The notes: generated by a model from the sequence alone, not told the origin. 64,000 bases of DNA from Candidimonas sp. SYP-B2681 (GCF_003971065.1 NZ_RYDV01000006.1:279628-343627), one strand, 5' to 3'; shown: positions 25,779 to 35,026, counted from the stretch's first letter. Made by a program: numbers and translations.

Positions 25779-26898
25779 TGTGAAACTCGCGATGAGGGTC
25801 GAGGAATCGTGCGCCGGAAAAGACATCCATTTCTTCAGGCGGTGACTGGCCCGCCATCCATGGCGCGACCCGCAGCGCGTGAGCCGCTGCAAGCGTGACA
25901 CCGCTGTGGCAGGTAGCCACAAAGGCGCCGGGACAGGTCGTCGATTCTTGATAGATCGGATAGCCGTCGGGCGACATAACGCGCAGGGCGGCCCAGCTGC
26001 GCACAATGTTCAAGTTCGCCAAACGGGGAAAACAGACGATGGCCCGCGCGGCAATCGCGGCCAGAACATCAGTGCGGGTGGTATCGTTGTATCCGCAGTC
26101 TTCCATGGAGTCGCCGATCTGAATCGTGCCCTCGTCCGTTTGGCGCACGTAAATCGTGGGATTCTTCAGAAACGGCGCTATCCTTTCCCCGATCAGCACC
26201 TGGCCCTGATTGGGTTCGACCGGCGCGTACAGGCCGACCTTGTCCGCCAGCACTTTATTGCCCAGCCCGGCCGCCAGGATCAGGCGCGGTGCACGAACCG
26301 TGTCTCCCGCAGTCGTAACGGTAAATGCGCGGTTGTCATAGCGGATGCCGTCGACCCGGCGATTGACATGCAACGCAGCGCCCCGCCCCACACAAGCTTT
26401 ATGCAAGGCATGAAACAGCTTCAAGGGGTTCACATGACCATCCATAGGCGTATAGCTGGCTCCGGTCACGTCTGGCCCGACACCGGGCAGGCGATCGCGC
26501 AAGGCGACTTGCTCAAGCATTTCGAATTCGTAGTGCGGCCCGACCTCAGCCTGCAGCCATTCCAGGCGCTTGCGGCGTTCCGAGAACTCAGCGTCGCTCA
26601 AGCAGAAGTGGAATCCGCCATTCTGAATGAGCTCGACATTCACGCCGGTTTCGTCAAGCAAATCGGCCGCAAAACCCGACCACAACTTGGAAGACGCCAG
26701 GGTCCAGCGTGCATAAGCGGCGCACCCATATCCTTTACCCTGCACCCACACCAGACCGAAATTGCCGCGCGAGGCACGGAAGGCCACATCGCCTTCATCG
26801 AGCAAGGCGACGTTCAAACCTTGCCGCAGCAAGCCGTAGGCAATGGCGCTTCCAACCAGCCCAGCGCCCACCACGATCACATCGCTATCGCGTGACAT
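25768..26898 (-). CDS. Opine oxidase OoxB/HcnC-like catalytic FAD subunit
   Basis: 376 aa. FAD motif VIVVGAGLVGSAIAYGLLRQG, the ASRGNFGLVWVQGKG loop and TQIGDS-like IQIGDSMEDCGY, ending with SWAALRVMSPDGYPIYQES and ATCHSGVTLAAAHA. DAO fold; it binds and oxidises the amino substrate at the C-N bond. With the 2Fe-2S and OoxA-like subunits it makes the heterotrimer. Encoded directly downstream of the ABC transporter genes (2-bp gap to the permease stop). Opine, D-amino acid, D-hydroxyproline and N-methyl amino acid substrates are all possible. Confidence 0.9.
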   Translation of the reverse strand: MSRDSDVIVVGAGLVGSAIAYGLLRQGLNVALLDEGDVAFRASRGNFGLVWVQGKGYGCAAYARWTLASSKLWSGFAADLLDETGVNVELIQNGGFHFCLSDAEFSERRKRLEWLQAEVGPHYEFEMLEQVALRDRLPGVGPDVTGASYTPMDGHVNPLKLFHALHKACVGRGAALHVNRRVDGIRYDNRAFTVTTAGDTVRAPRLILAAGLGNKVLADKVGLYAPVEPNQGQVLIGERIAPFLKNPTIYVRQTDEGTIQIGDSMEDCGYNDTTRTDVLAAIAARAIVCFPRLANLNIVRSWAALRVMSPDGYPIYQESTTCPGAFVATCHSGVTLAAAHALRVAPWMAGQSPPEEMDVFSGARFLDPHREFHNDH

Positions 26899-26900
26899 CG

Positions 26901-27695
26901 CTATCCTTTGCCGACCAAAACACGGTCGAGGCCGACCAGGCGGTCGAGAACAAACAACGTAATCGTGGTGGCCACAATCAAGACGGCCGAAAGCGAAGCA
27001 ACCAACGGATCAATGCTTTGCGAGATATAGCTGTACATCGCTACGGGCAAGGTCGTCGTACCAGGCGTCGCCACAAAGATCGTCATCGTGACTTCATCAA
27101 AGCTCTGTATGAATGCCAACATCCAGCCGCCCGCCACGCCCGGCAGAATAAGGGGCAACACGATGCGGCGGAAAACCGTATGAGGCTTAGCGCCCAGCGA
27201 ACGCGCAGCCAATTCGGCGTCTCGACTCAGACCGATCGCAGAGGCGAGCGTCAGCCTGAGCGCATAGGGAAACACCACGATTACGTGCGTCATGGATAAC
27301 CACCCGAAAGACCCGCTGAATCCCGCCTGATTGAAGAAGCGCAAGAAAGCGATGCCCATGACCACATGAGGGATCATCAAGGGAGACAAGAAAAAGGCGG
27401 TCAAGGCATTGCGGCCGGGAAACCGATAGTGCGCCAAGGCCAGTGCGGCGGGAATGGCAAGCGTAACCGCCACCGAAGCGCTCACCAATGCCAGCCACGT
27501 CGACATCAGGAAGGCATCAATGAACTGGCGCTCCTCCAGGATGGCATAAAACCATCGCAGCGACAGCCCCTGGGTGGGCAAGGAAATGTAGCCGAGCGAG
27601 GTGAACGATACCGCCACCACAACGAGTAAGGGTGCCGTGATGAACAGGATGAAGAAGGAGTGATACGTAAGCGCCAGCCAGCGGTTCTTTTGCAT
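26901..27695 (-). CDS. ABC transporter permease, PotC-like
   Basis: 264 aa from ATG 27695. The open frame continues further upstream but overlaps the partner permease in another frame. About six hydrophobic segments, and the EAA loop ELAARSLGAKPHTVFRRIVLPLILPGV. This is an inner-membrane channel subunit of a polyamine/opine-type (PotABCD) importer. It lies between the PotB-like permease (8-bp gap) and the oxidase subunit gene. Confidence 0.9.
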   Translation of the reverse strand: MQKNRWLALTYHSFFILFITAPLLVVVAVSFTSLGYISLPTQGLSLRWFYAILEERQFIDAFLMSTWLALVSASVAVTLAIPAALALAHYRFPGRNALTAFFLSPLMIPHVVMGIAFLRFFNQAGFSGSFGWLSMTHVIVVFPYALRLTLASAIGLSRDAELAARSLGAKPHTVFRRIVLPLILPGVAGGWMLAFIQSFDEVTMTIFVATPGTTTLPVAMYSYISQSIDPLVASLSAVLIVATTITLFVLDRLVGLDRVLVGKG

Positions 27696-27703
27696 GCTAC
27701 CCC

Positions 27704-28609
27704 CTAGCGCGCGAAGACCGCGTGATAACGGCGCTCGACCAGATAGTTGCTGCCGAGAATGATGGCGACCATGGCGATAAGCAATAATATGGCGATGGCC
27801 GCGCCCAGGGGCCAATTCAAGGTCCCCGTGAACTCGTCGTAGGCAGCCGTAGCGACCACCTTGAGACGGCGCCCCCCTAATATGGCCGGGGTGGCAAAGG
27901 CAGACGCCGCCAGAGCGAACACGATGATGCTGCCCGAAAGCACCCCGGGCATGATCTGAGGGAATATCACGCGACGCAGCACAGTCATGGGCGATGCGCC
28001 CAACGAGAGCCCAGCGTTTTCCACGGAAGTGTCCAGCCTTTGGAGGGACGCCCAGACCGAGATGATCATGAACGGAATCAGCACGTGTGTGAGCGCGATG
28101 GTGACGCCTCCCATGGTGTAGAGCATCTTGATCGGGCTGTCGATAAGACCCCACGATTGCAGCGCAGAGTTGATCAAGCCCTCATTGCCCATCAGGATTG
28201 CCCAGCCCAGCGTACGCACAATCACGGAGATCAGTAAAGGGCCCAGAATCACGACCAGGAAAATTGCCCGCCACGGGCTTCGCATGCGCGACAAAATCAA
28301 GGCTTCCGGTACGCCCAGGACGACACACAGCAGTGTCACCGCCAGCGACATACCGCCCGTGCGCAGGAATATTTCGTGATAGTAGCTATCGCTCAGGACT
28401 TCGATGTAGTTGGCGAAGGTATAGCCTTCACCGGTTCCCGTGGCGCTGTCATAGACGGAAAATGACAACACCACCGTCAAGAGCAAAGGAACCAGAAGCA
28501 GACCCACAAACAGCAACAACGCTGGACTGCAAAGCAGCCAGGGTGTCGGACTGCCAAACCATGAACGGCGCCACGCCGATCGCGCGTTGATAGACACTGA
28601 GCTAGACAT
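27704..28609 (-). CDS. ABC transporter permease, PotB-like
   Basis: 301 aa from ATG 28609, overlapping the ATPase stop by 8 bp. A long cytoplasmic N-terminus precedes TM1 (LLFVGLLLVPLLLTVVLSF), and the EAA motif is SVENAGLSLGASPMTVLRRVIFPQIMPGV. It forms the heterodimeric channel with the PotC-like permease. The family imports spermidine, putrescine, 2-aminoethylphosphonate, iron or other small cations; here the downstream amine dehydrogenase points to an amino compound. Confidence 0.9.
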   Translation of the reverse strand: MSSSVSINARSAWRRSWFGSPTPWLLCSPALLLFVGLLLVPLLLTVVLSFSVYDSATGTGEGYTFANYIEVLSDSYYHEIFLRTGGMSLAVTLLCVVLGVPEALILSRMRSPWRAIFLVVILGPLLISVIVRTLGWAILMGNEGLINSALQSWGLIDSPIKMLYTMGGVTIALTHVLIPFMIISVWASLQRLDTSVENAGLSLGASPMTVLRRVIFPQIMPGVLSGSIIVFALAASAFATPAILGGRRLKVVATAAYDEFTGTLNWPLGAAIAILLLIAMVAIILGSNYLVERRYHAVFAR

Positions 28610-29669
28610 GAGCAGCCTCCGCCTCGAGCATGCGCATGTCGTCGTCCTGCCAAGCCAGGTGCACGGTGTCGCCTTCAAACGCGGGCGGCCCGCCCACATT
28701 CGGTATATTGACGCGCAAGCGTCCCAGGGGGCCGTCGACCTCCATCGCCCAATGATTGCCCAGGAACATCCGCGCCCGCACGACGCTGCTTATGCGGCTG
28801 TCCGCCGACGACACCATGCGGATTTTTTCAGGCCGAATGTAAACCTGAATGTTCTCGGGAAATTGACAGCTTTCATGCGGAATACGCATATTGAGCCCGC
28901 CCATTTCCACCCGGCAACAGCCAGGCTGCCGGTCGACGATACGTGCGGGAATACAGTTGGTCTTGCCCAGGAAGCTGGACGCAAACGCCGACTCGGGACG
29001 CTCGTAAGCGTCAAAAGGCGTGGACACCTGGACGATACGCCCGCCATGCATGACAGCAATGCGGTCGCTCATGGTCATGGCCTCGATCTGGTCGTGGGTC
29101 ACGAGTATGGTCGTGATACCCAGCTGCTTCTGGATAGCACGCAGCTCGACGTGCATTTCCTCGCGCAACTTTGCGTCCAGATTGGACATGGGCTCATCCA
29201 GCAAGAGCACATTGGGTCGTATGGCCAACGCCCGCGCAACGGCCACGCGCTGACGCTGCCCGCCCGAAAGGTCGCGCGGGTATCGGTGGCCCAGCCCCTC
29301 GAGACGAACGAGCTCGAGCGTTTCGGTGATGCGCTTTGATCGCTCGCTACGCCCCATGCCCTGCATTTCAAGGCCAAAACCAATATTGCCTGCCACGGAC
29401 ATATGCGGGAATAGCGCGTAGCTCTGAAACACAATACCCATGCCGCGCTTCTCTGGGCGAGTGTCTGTAATATCGCGCCCTTCTAGCAGGATTCGGCCCC
29501 GGGTCGGCTCGGTAAAACCGGCCACCATTTGCAGGGTGGTGGTCTTGCCGCAGCCTGAGGGCCCCAACAGGGAGAGAAACTCGCCACGTTCAATATTGAG
29601 ACTAATATCTTCGACCACGGTAAGATCGCCGTATCGCTTTGCAAGTCCATCAAGAGTCAAGTAAGTCAT
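28602..29669 (-). CDS. ABC transporter ATP-binding protein, PotA-like
   Basis: 355 aa. Walker A GPSGCGKTT near residue 37, signature LSGGQRQRVAVARAL near 135, Walker B VLLLDEPMSNLD, switch His in ILVTHDQ. A C-terminal TOBE domain (about 270-350) is typical of PotA/FbpC-type importers. It drives uptake through the two adjacent permeases. It starts at ATG 29669, 35 bp after the receptor gene. Confidence 0.93.
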   Translation of the reverse strand: MTYLTLDGLAKRYGDLTVVEDISLNIERGEFLSLLGPSGCGKTTTLQMVAGFTEPTRGRILLEGRDITDTRPEKRGMGIVFQSYALFPHMSVAGNIGFGLEMQGMGRSERSKRITETLELVRLEGLGHRYPRDLSGGQRQRVAVARALAIRPNVLLLDEPMSNLDAKLREEMHVELRAIQKQLGITTILVTHDQIEAMTMSDRIAVMHGGRIVQVSTPFDAYERPESAFASSFLGKTNCIPARIVDRQPGCCRVEMGGLNMRIPHESCQFPENIQVYIRPEKIRMVSSADSRISSVVRARMFLGNHWAMEVDGPLGRLRVNIPNVGGPPAFEGDTVHLAWQDDDMRMLEAEAAHV

Positions 29670-29704
29670 GGCGGATCCCTCTGCCTTTTACAACGACTGA
29701 AAAA

Positions 29705-30736
29705 TTAGCGCTCTACAGTACGATTCCAACGCGTTGTCCACTCGGCACGTTTGGGGTTGATCGCGGTCCAGTCCATGACGAGCATGTTTTCAACGGCTTT
29801 TGCACCGTAGGGCACCCTCTTGGCGACCTCGGGCGGCAGTTCCACCGTCTTGTTGGTCGGTCCCCAGCCTTCGCTGGTCGCCAGCAGGACTTGATTTTCA
29901 GGACGCACCAGGAACTGCAGGAAGGCCTGAGCCAGTTCCGGCTCTGGGCTCTTGTCTATGGCGCAACCGGCAATCTGCAGGGACACGGCGCCCTCCTTGG
30001 GGTAGACCATTTCTACCGGAAAGCCGGTATTTTTCAGCGCCTGCACCCGGCCACTTCCGTGCGCGGCGAGAATCACGCTTCCGTTCTGGAACATTTCGGC
30101 CAACTTGCCGGGCGTCGGTTCCCAGGACAGGACGTTGGGCTGAGCCTCGTCGATCATCGCTTTAAAGCCCGGATCAATGTTTTTTTCACCACCGCCGCGC
30201 AAGCGCGCAAAGACGACGAGCGTGTGCAAACCATAGGTATTGGTGATCGAAGGAATCACCACTTTCTGTTTGAATTTTGGATCGAGCAGCGCTTCCCAGG
30301 AATCGGGAGGCGGCACCCCCATCTTTTTGAAGGCCTCGGTGTTATACGCCAGTCCGGTAGCCACCAAGCCTATACCCACGGCCTTGCCGTCGATATTGGC
30401 CATCGAATACAAATCCTTGTAGGTTTCAGGCTTGACCGACGTACAGTATCCCAATTGCAGTGCCTGCCACATCGGACCATCATCGATCAAGGCAACGCCG
30501 ATTTCCGGCTTGCTGCGCTGGGCCTGCAGCTTGGCCAAGGTTTCAGTCGAGGTGCCGGTCACCTGAATCACTTTAGTACCGGGATGCTCTTTCTCGAAGG
30601 CCGGAAATATCTTTTCCTTCATCAGCTTCTCGGTCGACCCGCCATTTGCGGCCACATAAAGCGTAGACGCGGCCCAGGAAGTGGAAGCGCACAAAGTCGC
30701 AATAACGGCCGCCGTGAGTTTCATACGTAAATGCAT
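29705..30736 (-). CDS. ABC transporter periplasmic substrate-binding protein, PotD/family 1-like
   Basis: 343 aa. ATG 30736 follows AAGGAG by 7 bp. Signal peptide MHLRMKLTAAVIATLCASTSWA, then TLYVAANGGSTEKLMKEKIFPAFEKEHPG, the typical start of PotD-type receptors. It is the first gene of the operon running to 22738 and should be the most expressed. The residues for ligand contact cannot be assigned. Ligand inferred to be the same amino compound the dehydrogenase oxidises. Confidence 0.9.
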   Translation of the reverse strand: MHLRMKLTAAVIATLCASTSWAASTLYVAANGGSTEKLMKEKIFPAFEKEHPGTKVIQVTGTSTETLAKLQAQRSKPEIGVALIDDGPMWQALQLGYCTSVKPETYKDLYSMANIDGKAVGIGLVATGLAYNTEAFKKMGVPPPDSWEALLDPKFKQKVVIPSITNTYGLHTLVVFARLRGGGEKNIDPGFKAMIDEAQPNVLSWEPTPGKLAEMFQNGSVILAAHGSGRVQALKNTGFPVEMVYPKEGAVSLQIAGCAIDKSPEPELAQAFLQFLVRPENQVLLATSEGWGPTNKTVELPPEVAKRVPYGAKAVENMLVMDWTAINPKRAEWTTRWNRTVER

Positions 30737-31043
30737 TTACATCTCCTTGAGTGTGATGGAGGATGAAGCATGGAGAAACACTGTTTGCAAGAGGATTGTG
30801 AGATCGGCGACCGCATGCAGTCAAATGAAAAGAAAGGGTGTATACATACATTTTTGATATGGAAGTATCCACCCGATTGCGCACAAGGCGACATCCGTTG
30901 AACTACCGTGTTCTCACTGATCTCGTCCTGGTGGCGCGCGTGGCGGCGGCAAAAAGCCGCTCGTTGTGCGAGCGGCTTTTGGTTTTCTCAGTACTGAGCT
31001 GACAGCCTCTAATGCAGTTAAAGGGGCCGTCTGCTTCGACGTA
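30737..31043. other. Intergenic region with promoter of the ABC/oxidase operon
   Basis: 307 bp. The left half should contain the promoter of the receptor gene; I see no certain -35/-10 pair. The right half has the terminator at 30952-30980. No gene is seen. Confidence 0.5.
30952..30980. terminator. Bidirectional rho-independent terminator
   Basis: AAAAGCCGCTCG (30952-30963), 5-nt loop, CGAGCGGCTTTT (30969-30980): a perfect 12-bp stem with A-tract before and T-tract within. On the minus strand it ends the amidase transcript (stop at 31044) before the ABC operon promoter. Confidence 0.8.
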
Positions 31044-32240
31044 CTACTGGCGCGAGAGAGCCTGATCCAGCAGCATCGCAGCGTGGACCACGGCGGCGTC
31101 ACTGCCTCGCGCGCCTATCACGGACAACCCGACTGGAGCGCCATTAACGGTAATCCAGGGAAACGAAACCTGTGGAAGCCCCGCCAAGCCGGCGCCAGAA
31201 AGTAGCTTCTGCACACGCTGCCGCTCAGCCAAGAGCGTTTCAGGCGCGGCGGTACACAAAGGCGCTGGGCCCGGTGCCGTTGGCATGAGGATCACGGCAT
31301 TGTCTGATAGCAAGGTGTCCAACGTTTGCGTCGCGGCTCTTCGGATAATTTGCCCCCGATCTACTTCCGCGACAGAGAGCTCCGATGCTGCGATGAAACG
31401 GGCCCGCACGTCCGCGGCCAAATGGTCACCACTCTCAGTGACCCAGCTCCCATGTTCGCCCCAGATTTCCGCCCCCGCCAGAACCCGATACGCATCGGCC
31501 CACTCGCCGAGTGGCAGGCTTCCAGAAGGGACGGGCTTGAGCGAGAGCTTGAGGCTCTCGAGCAAATTCGCCATGGCTGCCTTTACCGCCGGATCGCAAA
31601 TGGCGAGTGCGTCGTCAGGCACTAGCCACGCCCGAGGCTCGCACACCGCTGAGTCTGGTATGAGAACACGCAAGACATCCATCAGTGCTTCACCAGACCG
31701 GGTGAACCAACCAACAGTATCGAAGCTGGGCGCCAGCGGAAAACCCGACTTTCCAGCATAGCCATGTGTGGGTCGTATCCCCCATACGCCGCAGTAGCTC
31801 GCGGGTAGCCGCGCCGAGCCGCCACAATCGGTGGCGAGCCCGATGTCGGCATGTCCTGCCGCTATCGCGACGGCGGATCCGGACGAGGAACCGCCTGGAA
31901 TACGACAGGCGTCGGCCGGGTTCACAGGGGTGCCATAGTGGACATTGGCGCCGGTCAGGCTAAAAGCGAGTTCGTCAGTCACCGTTTTACCAAGCCATTC
32001 TGCGCCCGCCGCGAGCAGTGCAGACACGGCGAATGCCGAGGTACCTGCTTCGTGCTGCGCCTGCCACCAAACAGGGTTGCCCGCGCCAGTGCGTAGTCCC
32101 TCAACATCGAAGACATCTTTTACCGCCAATCGCATCCCTTCAAGCTGCGTGGAGGTTCGGGGCACCGAAGGTCCACGTGCAAAACCGTCTTTTACGAAGG
32201 CACCTTGTAAGCCAGGTTGCATCAGGTCAGGACGTTTCAT
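31044..32240 (-). CDS. Amidase signature family hydrolase
   Basis: 398 aa, compact for the family. The catalytic Lys is in RLAVKDVFDVEG (near 39). The serine-rich motif GGSSSGSAVAIAAG (near 115) and GLATDCGGSARLPASYCGVWG (near 135) hold the two catalytic serines. The enzyme hydrolyses a C-N amide bond. It overlaps the stop of the Bug receptor gene by 4 bp (ATGA), so uptake and hydrolysis of one amide-bearing substrate are likely coupled. Closest in layout to AtzF/indoleacetamide-hydrolase-type amidases, but I cannot choose a substrate. Confidence 0.9.
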   Translation of the reverse strand: MKRPDLMQPGLQGAFVKDGFARGPSVPRTSTQLEGMRLAVKDVFDVEGLRTGAGNPVWWQAQHEAGTSAFAVSALLAAGAEWLGKTVTDELAFSLTGANVHYGTPVNPADACRIPGGSSSGSAVAIAAGHADIGLATDCGGSARLPASYCGVWGIRPTHGYAGKSGFPLAPSFDTVGWFTRSGEALMDVLRVLIPDSAVCEPRAWLVPDDALAICDPAVKAAMANLLESLKLSLKPVPSGSLPLGEWADAYRVLAGAEIWGEHGSWVTESGDHLAADVRARFIAASELSVAEVDRGQIIRRAATQTLDTLLSDNAVILMPTAPGPAPLCTAAPETLLAERQRVQKLLSGAGLAGLPQVSFPWITVNGAPVGLSVIGARGSDAAVVHAAMLLDQALSRQ

Positions 32241-33208
32241 TTAGCGTGCACCTCGATAGAAGACATCAGCTCTTTCCACTGCGCCTGTTCCTTGCCGATA
32301 CGGGCCGCAAACGTTGCGGCATCGCTCGCAACGATCTCAAAGCCATTCTCATGGAAAACCTTGCGAAGTGCCGGGTCGTTCTCCAGAATTCTGCGGATCT
32401 CGGTTTGCAGCTGTTCCAGAATCGGCTGCGGAGTGCCCTTGGGTGCGAGAGCTCCCAGCCACACGTGCGCATCGACGCCTTCCATTCCGATTTCCGCCAA
32501 GGTCGGCACATTAGGAAGCAAAGGCGCGCGTTTATCGCCGGTGACCGCAAGCGCTCGTACGCGGCCGCCATCCGCCAATGGTTTCGTATTACTGACGCTG
32601 TTGAAATGCATCTCGATCTCGCCAGCCATCAGTGCGGTCGTCATAGGAGGCGTGCCGTTGTACGGTATATGCAAGATGTCCAAGCCGGCCTTTTTCTTAA
32701 ACTGCTCGCCGGTCATATGAATCACGCTGCCCGCACCCACGCTGCCAAAGTTCAGCTGTCCGGGTCGCTTTTTCGCTAGCGAGATAAGCTCGTCCACGCT
32801 ATTAGCCGGCAGGTCAGGAAATACGTTCAGCACAAGGGGGTACTGACCCAGCAAGCTAATTGGTGCGAAGTCTTCAACAGGATCGTAGGGCATCTTGGGT
32901 TGCGAAAGCGGGGCCAGGATATGGCTGCTATTACTGGCGATCAGCAAGGTGTACCCGTCAGGCTTTGCTCGCATAGCCTGCGTTTGACCTATCAGCCCTG
33001 TGGCTCCGGCCCGATTCTGGACCACGAAAGGCTGGCCAAATGAGTCGGCGAGCTTTTCGCTCAGTAAACGTGCAGCTAAATCGGTGGGGCCGCCTGCAGC
33101 AAACGGTACGATGAAGGTCACGGGCCGGTCGGGATAGACGGATGCCTGCGCCGCCGCCAACCAAGGTAATGCCAACAAACCGGCACAAAGTATCTTCGTA
33201 AGTCTCAT
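32237..33208 (-). CDS. Bug-family TTT transporter receptor
   Basis: 323 aa; ATG 33208 after GGAG. Signal peptide MRLTKILCAGLLALPWLAAAQA, then YPDRPVTFIVPFAAGGPTDLAAR. Periplasmic receptor; the first gene of a two-gene operon with the amidase. It is the third Bug gene in the window without TctA/TctB neighbours. Divergent from the LysR gene at 33318, the likely regulator. Confidence 0.9.
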   Translation of the reverse strand: MRLTKILCAGLLALPWLAAAQASVYPDRPVTFIVPFAAGGPTDLAARLLSEKLADSFGQPFVVQNRAGATGLIGQTQAMRAKPDGYTLLIASNSSHILAPLSQPKMPYDPVEDFAPISLLGQYPLVLNVFPDLPANSVDELISLAKKRPGQLNFGSVGAGSVIHMTGEQFKKKAGLDILHIPYNGTPPMTTALMAGEIEMHFNSVSNTKPLADGGRVRALAVTGDKRAPLLPNVPTLAEIGMEGVDAHVWLGALAPKGTPQPILEQLQTEIRRILENDPALRKVFHENGFEIVASDAATFAARIGKEQAQWKELMSSIEVHAK

Positions 33209-33293
33209 TTACAACTCCATTCTCTCGTGTTCTAAGTGCCCAATTATCAGGAGCCTCACCCCTCATAGACAAGCGAGCATTTGCAACCCGAGC

Positions 33294-33310
33294 TTTTGTA
33301 AATGACAAAA
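33294..33310. promoter_or_regulatory. Inverted repeat TTTTGT-N5-ACAAAA before LysR
   Basis: TTTTGT (33294-33299) and ACAAAA (33305-33310) lie 8 bp before the LysR start and in the divergent control region of the Bug-amidase operon. A possible autoregulatory site overlapping the ribosome-binding region. Confidence 0.4.
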
Positions 33311-33317
33311 GGTCGCA

Positions 33318-34226
33318 ATGCTAAGATGTGCCGTGCGTTATGAACTTACCGATCTGAAGTTGTTTGTGGCGATCGCTGAAGAGCGAAGTGTGTCGCGTGG
33401 AGCGAAGCGTTGTCATTTGGCACCGTCTTCAGCCAGCCTACGGCTGAAAGCGCTGGAAGCAACATTCGGCACCTCCTTGTTTACGCGACAAGCTCGCGGT
33501 GTTACTCCTAACCCGGCCGGCATTGTGATGCTGGAGCATGCGCGCCGGTGCATCGCGCAATTGGGGCAGATGCACGCTGACATGACGCCATTCTCCAGCG
33601 GTGTCTTGAACCACGTCACATTGTTTGCGAATAACAATGCGATTAACTCCTGGCTCGCAGACGACTTGTTGCCATTTTTTCGGACGTTTCCGTCTGCTCG
33701 AGTCGCTCTCGAAGAGCGGCTTGGCACGGACATCGTCGCAGCTGTGGCCCAGGGACGCGCTGATCTTGGTGTGATTGCCATTGAGGCGGACCATCCAGAG
33801 CTCCATTTCTTGCCTTATCGGGAGGACAAGCTAATGGTGGTGACGGCACGCGACGGCCCTCTGGCTAGGCACGACTCGATACGTTTTGCTGCATGCCTTG
33901 ACTCGCCATTTGTATGCCTGCTCAATGGCACGGCCATGCATACTTATCTTGTGAATCATGCCATGGCACTGGGCCGGCAGTTGGACGTGCGAATACAGGT
34001 CTCGGGATATCCAGCCGTACTTCGGCTGATTGCGTCTGGTGTGGGCATTGGCATTGTGCCGGCTTCAGCCCTGGGCACACAAAATCGTGACGAATTATGC
34101 GTGATTGCGCTGGATGAACCGTGGGCAGCGCGGCATCATCGCGTGTGCGTACGACCCGAAACGCTTCGGCGCAACGCCTTGGTGGTCGAACTTATTAAGA
34201 CGTTGGGCGGCGCGGCCCAAAGGTAA
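33318..34226 (+). CDS. LysR-family transcriptional regulator
   Basis: 302 aa from ATG 33318; a GTG six codons later (before RYELTDLKLF) is an alternative start. HTH RSVSRGAKRCHLAPSSASLRLK with LFTRQARGVTPNPAG, then the effector domain with LRLIASGVGIGIVPASA. Divergent from Bug-amidase across 109 bp, so it likely controls those genes. The DNA-binding text resembles LysR regulators of molybdate or hydroxyacid type less than CbbR type; no closer naming is justified. Confidence 0.9.
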   Translation: MLRCAVRYELTDLKLFVAIAEERSVSRGAKRCHLAPSSASLRLKALEATFGTSLFTRQARGVTPNPAGIVMLEHARRCIAQLGQMHADMTPFSSGVLNHVTLFANNNAINSWLADDLLPFFRTFPSARVALEERLGTDIVAAVAQGRADLGVIAIEADHPELHFLPYREDKLMVVTARDGPLARHDSIRFAACLDSPFVCLLNGTAMHTYLVNHAMALGRQLDVRIQVSGYPAVLRLIASGVGIGIVPASALGTQNRDELCVIALDEPWAARHHRVCVRPETLRRNALVVELIKTLGGAAQR

Positions 34227-34250
34227 GTCGCTGCGGGCTGTTGGCACACG

Positions 34251-34275
34251 ATTGGAGCACAACTGGAGCACGACC
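34251..34275 (+). repeat. Paired TGGAGC motif, left copy
   Basis: ATTGGAGCACAACTGGAGCA matches ATTGGAGCTCGATTGGAGCA at 42457-42476 in 16 of 20 positions, same orientation. The two copies flank the GntR-KPR-BKACE-LivHMGFK block. Function unknown. Confidence 0.4.
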
Positions 34276-34321
34276 TAGAGCCTAACCTGTCGATGCTGCT
34301 CAATAGCATACGTTCTTCAGC

Positions 34322-35026
34322 TCATGGGAGCGATTGAATTAGCGGAGGCGCGGCGGCAAGAAAGGGCGACTCGCGCCCATCCGCTTCGTTTTCCAGAATG
34401 ATCCGAGCCGTCAATTTCACATGATCCGCCAGCAGCTCAACGGCACGCTCTGTGTCTCGCGTTATAGCGGCCTCGGCGATGTCGTGGTGTTCGGAATCCA
34501 GATGGGGGCGGTCAAGATGGATGGATAGCACACGGTAGCGTTCTGAATGGATGAACAGCAGCTCACGGATACGCATCAACCAAGGGCTGTCGCAGGCTTC
34601 GACCAGCGTCGCATGGAAATGCATATGCGTACTGATCCATGCTGGATTGAACTCGTTTTCAAGGCGTACGGGAGTGCGGCTGAGTTCGTGGAGGCTGGCC
34701 AGGACACGCCCTTCCCAGGCCAAGTCGCCGTTCTGGATCGAGCGCAGCAGGCACTGCCCCTCGATCGCGACTCGACGCTCGGTGAGGTCGAGCAGGTCGG
34801 CAAGCGACACCGACGCCACGCGGAAGCCGCGTCGCGGTTCAGTGACAACGAACCCGTCTGAGCTAAGGCGGGCCAACGCTTCACGCACCGCACTCAAGCT
34901 GACACCCCTATCCTTGGCCATGGAAGCGATGTTCAGCTTGGTCCCGGGCTTAAGACGGTAAGTAAGTATGTCGTCGCGTAACGACAAATACATACTCTCC
35001 GTAAGACTTTTACCGACTTTCGACAA
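34322..35026 (-). CDS. FadR-type GntR-family regulator
   Basis: 234 aa from a TTG at 35026; ATG 34993 is an alternative but would remove part of the first helix. The N-terminal winged helix is SMYLSLRDDILTYRLKPGTKLN with RGVSLSAVREALARL. A C-terminal FCD domain (about 90-220) contains the metal-binding His/Asp type pattern (ISTHMHFHATLVEACDS). Such proteins are commonly repressors that release DNA on binding an organic acid. Divergent from the KPR-BKACE-Liv operon with a perfect palindrome between. Confidence 0.87.
   Translation of the reverse strand: MSKVGKSLTESMYLSLRDDILTYRLKPGTKLNIASMAKDRGVSLSAVREALARLSSDGFVVTEPRRGFRVASVSLADLLDLTERRVAIEGQCLLRSIQNGDLAWEGRVLASLHELSRTPVRLENEFNPAWISTHMHFHATLVEACDSPWLMRIRELLFIHSERYRVLSIHLDRPHLDSEHHDIAEAAITRDTERAVELLADHVKLTARIILENEADGRESPFLAAAPPLIQSLP

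Noticed and set aside
25879..26895. Open frame of 338 codons opposite the OoxB-like gene
   Set aside because: Antisense shadow; the opposite frame has a complete FAD-binding protein.
29639..30730. Open frame of 363 codons opposite the ABC receptor gene
   Set aside because: Antisense shadow of 29705-30736, rich in His, Gln and Arg without family resemblance.
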